Made by a program: the position numbers and the translations under genes
Assembly: GCA_016713405.1 (NCBI GenBank)
Contig: JADJPF010000027.1
Coordinates: 186,001 to 250,000 of the forward strand
DNA length: 64,000 nucleotides
DNA from: Blastocatellia bacterium
Lineage (GTDB): Bacteria > Acidobacteriota > Blastocatellia > Chloracidobacteriales > JADJPF01
Direction: 5' to 3'
Shown here: positions 9,047 to 17,337 of the stretch, in pieces
Position numbering within the stretch: position 1 is the first letter of the stretch
Layout: each line of letters begins with the position of its first letter
Notes under the pieces: generated by a model
The model's input: the letters and a program-made list of their open reading frames with translations, nothing else
Told to the model about the DNA's origin: nothing
Databases searched by the model: none

Positions 9047-9748
9047 ATGGAAAAAGCTTGGTGGACAACAAACCTTCCTTTTAGAAAAATTGATGTAACT
9101 TATCAACGAATCGCTTATGAAGAAATACCACCTATAAAAGCAAAGCTAGATGAAAAATTTAAGTGGTTAGAAAAAAAGCCAAGAAATGATTATAAAATAA
9201 GCAATGAAACCTTTAATACAACTAGGTTATTTCAAATAGAAGCCCAAACTAACATCAAACTTCCTGAATCATTTACAACATTTGTTAAAAATCAAGAATT
9301 ACATTATAGAATACAATCTTGCACAGATTGTTATTTTACTTTGCCTAATTACGCAGAAAAAACTATAGGAAAATACGAAGGATTTTTAATAACTTTTCTT
9401 TCAAATGGTTCCCCATTTTGGAATCTTTATTTTGATAAAACAGGGGAACATTTTATTGTTGCTTCTCAAAGTTATTGTGGTTTTGACTCTCAGGACGAAA
9501 TGTATAATAAAGGTTTATATGATTTAAGTACACCTACTGGAATAGACCTTGAGCAAAAAGATATTTGTTTTTGCGCTCCTAGTTTTAAGGAGTTTATCTA
9601 TAGGTTTTGGATTGAAAATGACATTTTTTATAGGTTTTGGATTGAAAATGACATTTTTTATAGAGGTATTAATTCTAAAGAACATAAGCAATATGTGGCA
9701 GATTGTTTAGAAATACAAAATAAACTATTTGGAAAAGTAAATGGTTAA
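9047..9748 (+). CDS. SMI1/KNR4-like protein with an internal 10-residue duplication
   Basis: I chose the ATG at 9047 because AAGAGG lies 9 nt upstream; a TTG at 9014 is in frame but unsupported. The 233-residue protein has a segment like the SMI1/KNR4 fold (an LPESFTTFVKN helix, then GFLITFLSNG, WNLYFDKTGEHFIVA and FKEFIYRFW). That family includes immunity proteins of toxin systems and general binding proteins, and the assignment here is tentative. A perfect 30-bp direct duplication (9601-9660) repeats YRFWIENDIF in frame. The gene overlaps the next HEAT gene by 8 bp. Confidence 0.7.
   Translation: MEKAWWTTNLPFRKIDVTYQRIAYEEIPPIKAKLDEKFKWLEKKPRNDYKISNETFNTTRLFQIEAQTNIKLPESFTTFVKNQELHYRIQSCTDCYFTLPNYAEKTIGKYEGFLITFLSNGSPFWNLYFDKTGEHFIVASQSYCGFDSQDEMYNKGLYDLSTPTGIDLEQKDICFCAPSFKEFIYRFWIENDIFYRFWIENDIFYRGINSKEHKQYVADCLEIQNKLFGKVNG
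9601..9660 (+). repeat. Perfect 30-bp tandem duplication inside the SMI1/KNR4-like gene
   Basis: Bases 9601-9630 and 9631-9660 are identical (unit begins TAGGTTTTGG and ends CATTTTTTA). The repeat keeps the reading frame and adds ten residues. Confidence 0.95.
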
Positions 9749-12458
9749 TGTATCAGATGTTATCAAAAAGTTTATAGCTACTTTAGTGGCAAAAATAAAT
9801 AAATTCCATCTATTAAGTTATAGAGAAATTTTTTTGATTACAAAATTAGTAAATAATTTGCAGGCAGCTAACTCATACCAGGAAATGGAGTTAAAATCAG
9901 CTTACAAATTATTGAACGATGAAATAACTCAAGTAATAGAAAGTAAAATTCCAAAAAATCAGATAAAAGAAAAAGCTGCTCTTGTCCTTATCCATAAAAC
10001 AATAAAAGGTAAAGTGGTAGGAGAAAGATTAATTCAAGTTTTAAAAGAAACTGTATTAGATAGAAATGCTTTAGTGAGATTTAGTTCAGTTCTGGCATTA
10101 AGTAGCGTAATAGGAAAAAACAAAATAAAAGATAAACAAACACTTGAAATGCTATTTTCAATGATTGGAGCAAGTTACCAAGTTTTTTGTTATAGAATAT
10201 CTGATCTTGATTTAGATAGTTCATTAAGAAATGTATTAAAAATAGAGAAGATAAATAATATTTTTCTGCCAATATTGATTGAAAGATTAAATAAAGAATC
10301 TACTTGTTTTTTTGCAATGGTAACTTTAACAAAGTTAAAAGATGAAAAAGGAAATCCTATTTGGATGGATATTGTTTACAACAATCCACTTATTATAAAA
10401 AAAGAGCCTGAACGAATCCTATTTGAAATACAAAAATTAGACAAATTACAGAAATATAAAGCTGCTAATTTACTTATAAAACTTGCAGAAAACAAGGATG
10501 CTTTCATTGTCAAAGAAGCTATAAGTCAATTGATGGAAATAGATTTGCAAGAAACGATAGATAATCCAAAAATTATCAAAGTTTTGATAAAAGCTCTAAA
10601 AAGTGAAGATACACAAATTAATGCAATTGTTGTAATAGGCAATTTGCTAAAAGCAAAAGAAGAAATTAATGCTAAAGAAACAGATTATCAAAGGAAAATC
10701 TTAAATAAAAAAGTAAATTCTCTTATTTTACATATAATTGATGAAGCAGATAAATGGACTAAAGAAAAAATTGCTAAAGAGCGAGGAAAAAAAAATAGTA
10801 GAGAAATTAGAAAATTTTTTATAGAAGCACTTGATAATAAAGAAGACATATCAGAAATAATGGCTTATGGATTGATCCAAATAGAAGACGAAGAATTAAT
10901 TTTATTTATTATAGAAAAATTAATAGAAAAATTGAATTTTGATAACTCTAATATTAAATATTGGACAATAAAAGTGTTAGGTATTGTAGCAGATCCAAAT
11001 AGAAACCGAGATGATATTCAAACATTATGGTCATTTATAAATTCTGATAAATATGAAAATAGTAATGCAGCAGTTGATGAAATAAAAGAAATAACTAACC
11101 TTAAATTAATAAATAAATTAATAGAAACATTAAATGATAATGATCTAAAAGTAAAATTAGAGGCTATTAAAACATTAGGAAATATTGGTGATAGACGTTT
11201 TGTAAAACCTTTATTAGAAGCTTTTAATGATAAAAATCCTGAAGTTCGTATTGCTGTAGCTAAAAGCTTAAGACAGATTGCAGACCGGCGAACTATACCA
11301 ACTTTAATTAAAGCCTTAGAAGATGAAAATTTAGATGTGCGGTCTTCTGTTGGCTACACACTTTGTGAAATGGCCGAATTAGGCAAGCTAGATGACCATT
11401 GGAAATATATTTTTATATTAGCTAAAGCTTTAAATACAGCAGATGAAACAACATTTCGTTATATTTCAAAAGCTCTAGAAACTTTGTTAGAAGAAATTCC
11501 TTTGTCTGACTTGATAAAACAGCTAAAAAATGATGATCCTAAAGTCCGCTATTATGTAGTTTTAAGGCTAACTGATTTGGAAGAAGCTAAAACCGTTCCA
11601 AACTTAATTAAAATGTTAAAGGATAGTTATTTTAGGGTTCGTTCCGTTGCTGCTATTGGCCTAGGAACATTAAAAAATCCTATTGCAGTTCAAGGATTGA
11701 TAAAAAGCCTAGCTGATAACAATGCTCAAGTGCATATTAATGCTGTAAGAGCTTTAGGAAAAATAGCTGACCCGCAAGCTATTCCAGCTTTAATTAAACT
11801 TATAAAAGATCCAGATCCAGAAGTCCGCTTTTGTGTAGCTGATTCTTTAACAAAATTAGTTAGCTTAAATAAAGCACCTTACTTAAAATCACTGACAGTT
11901 TTAATAAAAGCCTTAAAAGATAACCAAGCTAGCACAAGAGCTAAAATTGCAGAATTGCTTGGAAAAATAGCTGATCCACGCGCTACACAAGCTTTAATTA
12001 AAAGTCTCAAAGATCCTTTTGCTTGGGTTCGTGCTGCTTCTGCAAAAGCATTAGGTGAAATAGCGGATCCTAAAGCTTTATCAGCTTTACTTAAGGCAAG
12101 TAAAGATAAAGAAGATTTTGTGCGTGAAAAAGTTATTTTTGCTCTAGGAAAGTTAAAAGATAAAAGTGCTTTGCCTACAATAATTAATGCTTTAGATAAC
12201 AAACAAAAAGAAATAAGGTTAGCCGCTACTTTAGCATTAGGAAATTTAGGACAAGATGAGGCTGTCCCATTTTTAATAAAAGCTCTTAAAGATGAAGAAA
12301 CTAATGTACAAAAGGGAGCAATAGATTCTTTAGGAAAAATTCCAAATCCTGAAGCTAAAAAAACCTTGGAGGAATTAATAAATGATGAAACAGAAAACCC
12401 TTACTTACGCCAAGTTGCTAGAGAGGCTTTATCTAAATTAGTTAGTAAAAATTTCTAA
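9741..12458 (+). CDS. Large HEAT-repeat (PBS-lyase type) protein
   Basis: The 905-residue protein has a divergent helical N-terminal half and, from about residue 450, roughly a dozen regular 31-residue HEAT repeats with consensus P.LIKALKD....VR..AA.ALG.IAD. Clear examples are FVKPLLEAFNDKNPEVRIAV and ATQALIKSLKDPFAWVRAAS. It has no transmembrane segment or catalytic motif. It starts inside the end of the SMI1/KNR4-like gene (8-bp overlap) and its 3' end overlaps the convergent amylase gene by 21 bp. It is the last gene of the plus-strand run and probably a scaffold or binding protein. Confidence 0.88.
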   Translation: MVNVSDVIKKFIATLVAKINKFHLLSYREIFLITKLVNNLQAANSYQEMELKSAYKLLNDEITQVIESKIPKNQIKEKAALVLIHKTIKGKVVGERLIQVLKETVLDRNALVRFSSVLALSSVIGKNKIKDKQTLEMLFSMIGASYQVFCYRISDLDLDSSLRNVLKIEKINNIFLPILIERLNKESTCFFAMVTLTKLKDEKGNPIWMDIVYNNPLIIKKEPERILFEIQKLDKLQKYKAANLLIKLAENKDAFIVKEAISQLMEIDLQETIDNPKIIKVLIKALKSEDTQINAIVVIGNLLKAKEEINAKETDYQRKILNKKVNSLILHIIDEADKWTKEKIAKERGKKNSREIRKFFIEALDNKEDISEIMAYGLIQIEDEELILFIIEKLIEKLNFDNSNIKYWTIKVLGIVADPNRNRDDIQTLWSFINSDKYENSNAAVDEIKEITNLKLINKLIETLNDNDLKVKLEAIKTLGNIGDRRFVKPLLEAFNDKNPEVRIAVAKSLRQIADRRTIPTLIKALEDENLDVRSSVGYTLCEMAELGKLDDHWKYIFILAKALNTADETTFRYISKALETLLEEIPLSDLIKQLKNDDPKVRYYVVLRLTDLEEAKTVPNLIKMLKDSYFRVRSVAAIGLGTLKNPIAVQGLIKSLADNNAQVHINAVRALGKIADPQAIPALIKLIKDPDPEVRFCVADSLTKLVSLNKAPYLKSLTVLIKALKDNQASTRAKIAELLGKIADPRATQALIKSLKDPFAWVRAASAKALGEIADPKALSALLKASKDKEDFVREKVIFALGKLKDKSALPTIINALDNKQKEIRLAATLALGNLGQDEAVPFLIKALKDEETNVQKGAIDSLGKIPNPEAKKTLEELINDETENPYLRQVAREALSKLVSKNF

Positions 12459-13847
12459 TAAAAATCCTCCTGTTTGAGGCCAACTAGCTATTGCTGCTGG
12501 AGGTAAGACTAAATTGCCATTATTGTTTGTAGCAAGTTCTACGCTTTGGCCTGTTAAGTGATCTAAACAGCGGATTTGGCTATCAGGAGAAATTTTTAAG
12601 TGCATTAATGGAATACTTAAAGCAGGACTGCCTGATTTGCCAGGCTCATTAACAATATCTGCACCAACTAAAATTGTTCGTCCTTCGTATTGTCGCCTAA
12701 CTAAAATTACTCCAGATTGTTCACCTAAAGTAATCATTTCACCATGTCTAAACACAGGGTCTTTTATAGATTGGAGCAACTGAGCATAGAATTTTTGTAA
12801 TTTTTCGTCTGCTGTTTCTTGTTTTAGCGGTTTAACTCGTTGGACAGGAATTTTTTCTGTTAAACCATCCATTTGGCCTTGATGGACAAATGGAACACCT
12901 AAAATTGCATAACTTAAAATTGCTGCTGGGCGTTGTCTATTGCCAAAACGATTTGCTGCGCGTTCCTCATCGTGGTTTTCTAAAAAGTGTACTGAACGAG
13001 ATAAATAATCATTAGAAACATTTTGTAGATAATTAACAATTTGGTGAAGTTGAGAATGTTCTAGCAGATCATAAAGCTTTTTATCATAAGTTAGATCAAA
13101 GCCAAGTTGTTGTAAATAAGACTCTTTATCCCAATAAACTTCGGCCATAAAAATAAAATCTTTGTGGATTTCTTTAACAGCTTGAATTGCTTCTGACCAA
13201 AATTCATTGGGCATATGGTAATTAAAAGCATCCCAACCAACTTTAGGAAACCATTGATTTTTAATTTGTTCGCGTAAAACCAGCATTGCCATATCACAGC
13301 GCAAGCCGTCAACTAGGTTGGCTATACGCTTTAACTCATTAATTTGGTGCTTTCTTAGCTCTGGGTGTGTGTAATCAAGTTGTGCTGTATCTGTCCAGCC
13401 GGCAAAATAAGGATCTCGTCCATGTGCTAAGTGTTTTCCGCCAGGATGGAAAAAATAATCTCGGTCTAATTCATCGCGTAAATCTCGGTTACTATGAATA
13501 AAAAATTCTGGGTTGGAGTCAATCAAAGGGCTATCAATTGCCATATGATTTGGCACAAAATCAGCCATAACTTTTAAGCCTAGTTTATGGGCGCGATTTA
13601 CCAAATCTTTTAATGCACCCTCGCCACCTAAATCAGGATTTACTTGATAATCAACAATTGCATAGGGTGAGGCTTCAAAATCAGGTTCAATTCCTTGTGC
13701 TACAACCTTGCCGCCTTCGCTTGTTCGCCAAATTCCCATTAGCCAAAGCCAATCAAAACCTAAATCTACTAATTGTTGTAGCTCTTGATCACTAATTTGA
13801 TCAAAGTTCTTTCCATAAACACGGGCATTTAATTCATAGATAATCAT
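12438..13847 (-). CDS. GH13 alpha-amylase family glycosidase
   Basis: The 469-residue protein has the GH13 barrel motifs in order: VMADFVPNH (region I, ends at 101), the nucleophile Asp185 in GLRCDMAML, the acid/base Glu236 in FMAEVYWD, and HD at 292-293 in FLENHDEE. It has no signal peptide, so it probably acts in the cytoplasm on maltodextrin, glycogen or trehalose-type substrates. Substrate specificity cannot be read from the motifs. Its ATG overlaps the TGA of the upstream DUF3108 gene (ATGA), a sign of coupled translation. The C-terminal segment resembles the all-beta domain C of the family. Confidence 0.9.
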   Translation of the reverse strand: MIIYELNARVYGKNFDQISDQELQQLVDLGFDWLWLMGIWRTSEGGKVVAQGIEPDFEASPYAIVDYQVNPDLGGEGALKDLVNRAHKLGLKVMADFVPNHMAIDSPLIDSNPEFFIHSNRDLRDELDRDYFFHPGGKHLAHGRDPYFAGWTDTAQLDYTHPELRKHQINELKRIANLVDGLRCDMAMLVLREQIKNQWFPKVGWDAFNYHMPNEFWSEAIQAVKEIHKDFIFMAEVYWDKESYLQQLGFDLTYDKKLYDLLEHSQLHQIVNYLQNVSNDYLSRSVHFLENHDEERAANRFGNRQRPAAILSYAILGVPFVHQGQMDGLTEKIPVQRVKPLKQETADEKLQKFYAQLLQSIKDPVFRHGEMITLGEQSGVILVRRQYEGRTILVGADIVNEPGKSGSPALSIPLMHLKISPDSQIRCLDHLTGQSVELATNNNGNLVLPPAAIASWPQTGGFLLEIFTN

Positions 13848-14848
13848 AGATTTTTCACATTTTTCATTTCAGTTAAAGTAGCTGTAACAGTGCCAAAAGA
13901 GCTTTTAATTTGGGCGCGTAGCGGGACATGGCGGCTATCATCTGTCACCCAAAGAAAAAGTCTTCCTTTACGTCTAATATATTTGCCATTAAATATTTTC
14001 ATTTCTAGTTTTACAGTAGAAAACTTACCAAAATCAGTTTCTAGACTTTCTTTTTCCAACGCATCAACTTCAATTTCGTAAGTCTCACCTTCATCAGCTA
14101 ATGGAAAAGCAAAAGTTTTGCCTATTGTAAGTGGTTGCGCTCTCATTACATACCAGCCATTAACAATATCTGTCACCCAACTTAGGCTAGGGTTTTCTTT
14201 GCTGCGAACAACTTTTTGAGTTTTTAAGTCTGTATCTATCCATCTTACTTTTTGTTTATTTTGGTCAAAATCAGCTACCATTTCTCGATGTTTCTTGCCT
14301 TCATCAATGACTTTTACAGTTTTAGTAACATTAAAATCATTTTTGTTTACAAAGGATGTAAATAAATCATTGACATTGATTCGGAAAATGCTAGTCAAAA
14401 TACCTTTTGATTTTGCTGTAACGCTAAACTTCCACTGGCTAGGCGTTTTATCAGTAGATTTATTTATAGCAAGGCTTTCTGGGCTAGCTGTTTCTTTGTT
14501 TTCTGATAAGGGCTTTTCTGTATTTTCTAGTTTAGGTTCTCTGTTGGTTTTATTATCAACAGCATTGTTAATTACTGTTATAGCTTCCTCATTAACAACA
14601 AATGATAATTCTCCAATAGTTCCATAAATTGGAAAACGAGAAAGTCTTAATTCATAGGTAAGCTGCTCATTATTTTGAAAGGGCAAAGAGCTTTTTAATG
14701 GCTCTCGGACTGGAGCAAATTTATCTTGTTTTTCTGATTTTTCTACAGGTTGTTCTAAAGCTTTTGGACTGTTCTGCGCACTAACAGCCACAAAACCAAA
14801 GGAAATAATTAAAGTTAAAATAAGTATTAGTCTCATAGCCTTCACCAT
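13844..14848 (-). CDS. DUF3108 exported protein
   Basis: An N-terminal hydrophobic stretch (LILILTLIISFGFVAVSAQ) looks like a cleavable signal peptide. The body fits DUF3108: a PFQNNEQLTYELRLSRFPIYG start, beta-strand-rich sequence and a final region on cleared derivatives (RRKGRLFLWVTDD, VPLRAQI). A Lys/Glu/Asn-rich low-complexity insert lies at about residues 95-140. DUF3108 proteins are periplasmic and of uncertain function, often near envelope genes. ATG 14848 is used; the in-frame ATG at 14836 is also possible. It overlaps the amylase gene by 4 bp and follows the methyltransferase by 6 bp. Confidence 0.78.
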   Translation of the reverse strand: MVKAMRLILILTLIISFGFVAVSAQNSPKALEQPVEKSEKQDKFAPVREPLKSSLPFQNNEQLTYELRLSRFPIYGTIGELSFVVNEEAITVINNAVDNKTNREPKLENTEKPLSENKETASPESLAINKSTDKTPSQWKFSVTAKSKGILTSIFRINVNDLFTSFVNKNDFNVTKTVKVIDEGKKHREMVADFDQNKQKVRWIDTDLKTQKVVRSKENPSLSWVTDIVNGWYVMRAQPLTIGKTFAFPLADEGETYEIEVDALEKESLETDFGKFSTVKLEMKIFNGKYIRRKGRLFLWVTDDSRHVPLRAQIKSSFGTVTATLTEMKNVKNL

Positions 14849-14854
14849 GAAAAA

Positions 14855-15421
14855 TTATTTAAAAGTTAATGGTAGCCAGTAAATTTTTGCTACCAGTATT
14901 GCTAAAGCTGCCATTGTGCCTAACAAAGCACGATATTCACGATATCTTAAATATAAACTTAAATCAAAATCCCGTTTTGCTGCTGTTTGCCAAGCACTAA
15001 ATTTCGGCCAAAATAACGGAACGTTTTTTGCGTAATTTGGATAGTGATCTGGGAAAATTTGTTGCATGTGTTCTGCTTCAGATTTCATAACTGAAGAATA
15101 AATAAGTAAATAAAATAGTACAAATACGATTACTATTTCCCATCGTGCAGTTGCTAACGCAAAGCCAGTTCCAAGGAAAAAGCTGCCGAAATACAGCGGA
15201 TTACGAGTATAAGCATAAGGGCCGCTAATGGCTAGTTGCTCATTTTTTCTTAAATGTCCTGATGCCCAAGCCCGCCAAGCCAGGCCAAATAAAGCTAGTA
15301 CAGTACCAGCTAAGACGCTCCAAAGAGTAGGTGTAGCTAGTACCAAAGAAGAAAGACCTAATAAAAAGCCTAATGGGACACGCCCGCGGCGTGAGATTTG
15401 AGATAAGTTCCAATTTGCCAT
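14855..15421 (-). CDS. Membrane isoprenylcysteine/phospholipid-type methyltransferase
   Basis: The 188-residue protein has four to five hydrophobic segments and the family signature: GPYAYTRNPLYFGSF, then a C-terminal E...F...Y..Y....P.F motif (SEAEHMQQIF, YPNYAKNVP, LFWPKF). This matches the ICMT/PEMT group of integral-membrane SAM-dependent methyltransferases. The substrate is unknown. Its start lies 52 bp inside the 3' end of the heptosyltransferase frame, so the two are probably in one envelope operon. Confidence 0.85.
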   Translation of the reverse strand: MANWNLSQISRRGRVPLGFLLGLSSLVLATPTLWSVLAGTVLALFGLAWRAWASGHLRKNEQLAISGPYAYTRNPLYFGSFFLGTGFALATARWEIVIVFVLFYLLIYSSVMKSEAEHMQQIFPDHYPNYAKNVPLFWPKFSAWQTAAKRDFDLSLYLRYREYRALLGTMAALAILVAKIYWLPLTFK

Positions 15422-15840
15422 AACTTTGTTTTTGATAAACGTTTTTCAATAGCTTTTGCTACTGTGTTTAGTGAAATATCCATACATTCATTATTAGTTG
15501 GACAACGCCGACGATGACAATTAACCCGACAGGCTAAATCTTCTAGTCCTACGGTTAAATCTGCTTTGTCAAAAGGGCCATTGCGTTTTGGTTGAGTTGG
15601 CCCATAAATTCCTACAATTGGTGTTTGACAAGCAGCAGCTAAATGTAACGGGCCAGTGTCACCACCTAAGAATAATGTAGCACGTCGAGCTAGTGCAACA
15701 AATTGTTTTAAGTTAGTAGTAACACTATAACAATGACTTGAACGGCTTGCTTTAATAACCCTTTGAGCTAGGTTTTCTTCTCCTGGCCCAAAAGTTACTA
15801 AACTTGGTAATTTATAATTTTCCCAAAGCCAATCAGCCAT
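15370..15840 (-). CDS. Heptosyltransferase (GT9), C-terminal fragment after frameshift
   Basis: This holds the C-terminal nucleotide-sugar binding half of the glycosyltransferase-9 fold: FGPGEENLA, the LFLGGDTGPLHLAAA motif, GIYGPTQPKRNGP and the terminal Cys-rich CRVNCHRRRCPTNNECM segment. The frame is open upstream to the G-run junction at 15881-15884. Adding one G there joins it to the N-terminal half and restores a normal PGGGWPTKLW loop. The ATG at 15840 is therefore internal. See 15798-16460. Confidence 0.85.
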   Translation of the reverse strand: MADWLWENYKLPSLVTFGPGEENLAQRVIKASRSSHCYSVTTNLKQFVALARRATLFLGGDTGPLHLAAACQTPIVGIYGPTQPKRNGPFDKADLTVGLEDLACRVNCHRRRCPTNNECMDISLNTVAKAIEKRLSKTKLWQIGTYLKSHAAGVSH

Positions 15841-16460
15841 TTGACCAAACTTTTCTGCTGACCAAAGCTTAGTCGGCCAGCCCCACCAGGGTTAATAATT
15901 GCAAACTCTGTAACTTGTAAATTTTCAAGCAACTTATCAATATAGAGTTCATCTGTCTTTGGAACTGAAATAGGGAATTGAAAAGGCTGTTTTATATCTA
16001 TTCCTAAACTTGCTACAAGTTGTAAAGTTTTTTTTTCTATAACGTGTTGTTGGTCGTTAATATCAATTTGATCTGTTAAAAAAAATCGACTAGCTTTTTC
16101 TCTTAAACCAATGTTGGAAAAACCTAATATTTTGCTACTACGAGAAAGTCTAGCAATAGAAGCAGATTTTAGTAATCCTTGAAAATCAAGTGCTATATCT
16201 ACAGGATGTTTTCTAAGTGTTTTTATGGATGATATAAATTCTTGTATTGTAGGAGGTTGCCAAAAGTTTTTCCTCCAACGCCTGGTGTCAATAATAATTA
16301 GTTGGTCTATAGTAGGATTATCAAGCAAAATAGCTGATGCAGAGCGTTCAACTACCCAAGTAATACGCTCTTTAGGATAGGCTTGACGCAGTGCTGCCAC
16401 AGCCGGCAAAGTATGGACAACATCTCCAATAGAGCTTAGTTTTACAATTAAAAAATGCAC
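15798..16460 (-). CDS. Heptosyltransferase (GT9), N-terminal fragment
   Basis: It starts MHFLIVKLSSIGDVVHTLPAV, the classic GT9 opening, and continues with the inactive-looking N-terminal Rossmann half (DIALDFQGLLKSA, GFSNIGLREKA). Such enzymes add heptose to the lipopolysaccharide inner core at the cytoplasmic face of the inner membrane. The frame goes off after AIINPGGAG because a C4 run (15881-15884 on the plus strand) appears one base short. Its presence implies a Gram-negative envelope. Together the two fragments make about 363 residues, normal for the family. Confidence 0.88.
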   Translation of the reverse strand: MHFLIVKLSSIGDVVHTLPAVAALRQAYPKERITWVVERSASAILLDNPTIDQLIIIDTRRWRKNFWQPPTIQEFISSIKTLRKHPVDIALDFQGLLKSASIARLSRSSKILGFSNIGLREKASRFFLTDQIDINDQQHVIEKKTLQLVASLGIDIKQPFQFPISVPKTDELYIDKLLENLQVTEFAIINPGGAGRLSFGQQKSLVKWLIGFGKIINYQV

Positions 16461-16658
16461 TTTGTTTAATTCTTTAAGTTAATTTATTTGCTATTTAAGT
16501 TACTTTTAGCAGAAAAAACTAATAAATGATAATAGTTTAACCGTTTCGCTGCAAACTACGTTCAACGCTAGTAATAATATTTATCCAAAGGATATTTATG
16601 TTATACATAATCAACAAATTAAAATTTGTAAAGTTTAGTAATTTTGAAAGGAAAATTG

Positions 16659-17243
16659 ATGAAAGATAGAATTGGGAGTTTTGGAATTGTTAAAAGGTTA
16701 ATCATAAAAGCAAATTTAGTGATGTTATTATTATCTTTTATTGTTGGTTATATATACTTTAATAATACAGTAGTTTTATCAGAGGTTGCTAAATCACAAA
16801 TAACAACAGTCATTTTAGTAAGACATGCAGAAAAAGCAAAATCCAATGACAATAACCCTAATTTAAGCGAGATTGGACAGCAAAGAGCAAAAACATTAGC
16901 TCAAATCTTAAAAAATGTTGGTATTAATGCTATATATGCAACTGAGTTTACAAGAACACAAGAAACAGCCAAACCATTATCAGAAATAATCAATATTCCT
17001 ATAAAAATAATTGAAGCAAAAAACACAGATAAATTACTAAATGAAATAGAAAGTAAGCACAAGGGTGAGAATATATTAGTTGTAGGTCATTCAAATACAT
17101 TACCATTTATAATTGAAAGATTAGGAAATATAAAAATTCAAGAAATAAATGAGAATGAATATAATAATTTATTTATATTGAATATTAGCAAAAACGATAA
17201 GGCAAAGTTATTAGACTTAAAATATGGTGACGAAAGCAAATAG
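16659..17243 (+). CDS. Membrane-anchored histidine phosphatase superfamily protein
   Basis: ATG 16659 is preceded by AAAGGA at 6 nt; an upstream in-frame TTG at 16644 is less likely. An N-terminal TM anchor (about residues 15-38) is followed by a phosphoglycerate-mutase-like domain. It has the catalytic RHAEK motif, an ATEFTRTQETAKPL segment and the second histidine in VVGHSNT. The C-terminal part is short, as in SixA-type phosphatases. The substrate is not known. It is divergent from the heptosyltransferase gene and stands alone. Confidence 0.85.
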   Translation: MKDRIGSFGIVKRLIIKANLVMLLLSFIVGYIYFNNTVVLSEVAKSQITTVILVRHAEKAKSNDNNPNLSEIGQQRAKTLAQILKNVGINAIYATEFTRTQETAKPLSEIINIPIKIIEAKNTDKLLNEIESKHKGENILVVGHSNTLPFIIERLGNIKIQEINENEYNNLFILNISKNDKAKLLDLKYGDESK

Positions 17244-17337
17244 CTTTAAGACTATGGTTTAAGCGTTTTGCTTTTCCTAACCTAATGATAGAATATCGTT
17301 TCTTGTTTGAAAATCACCCATATCTGGAGTCTTAATT

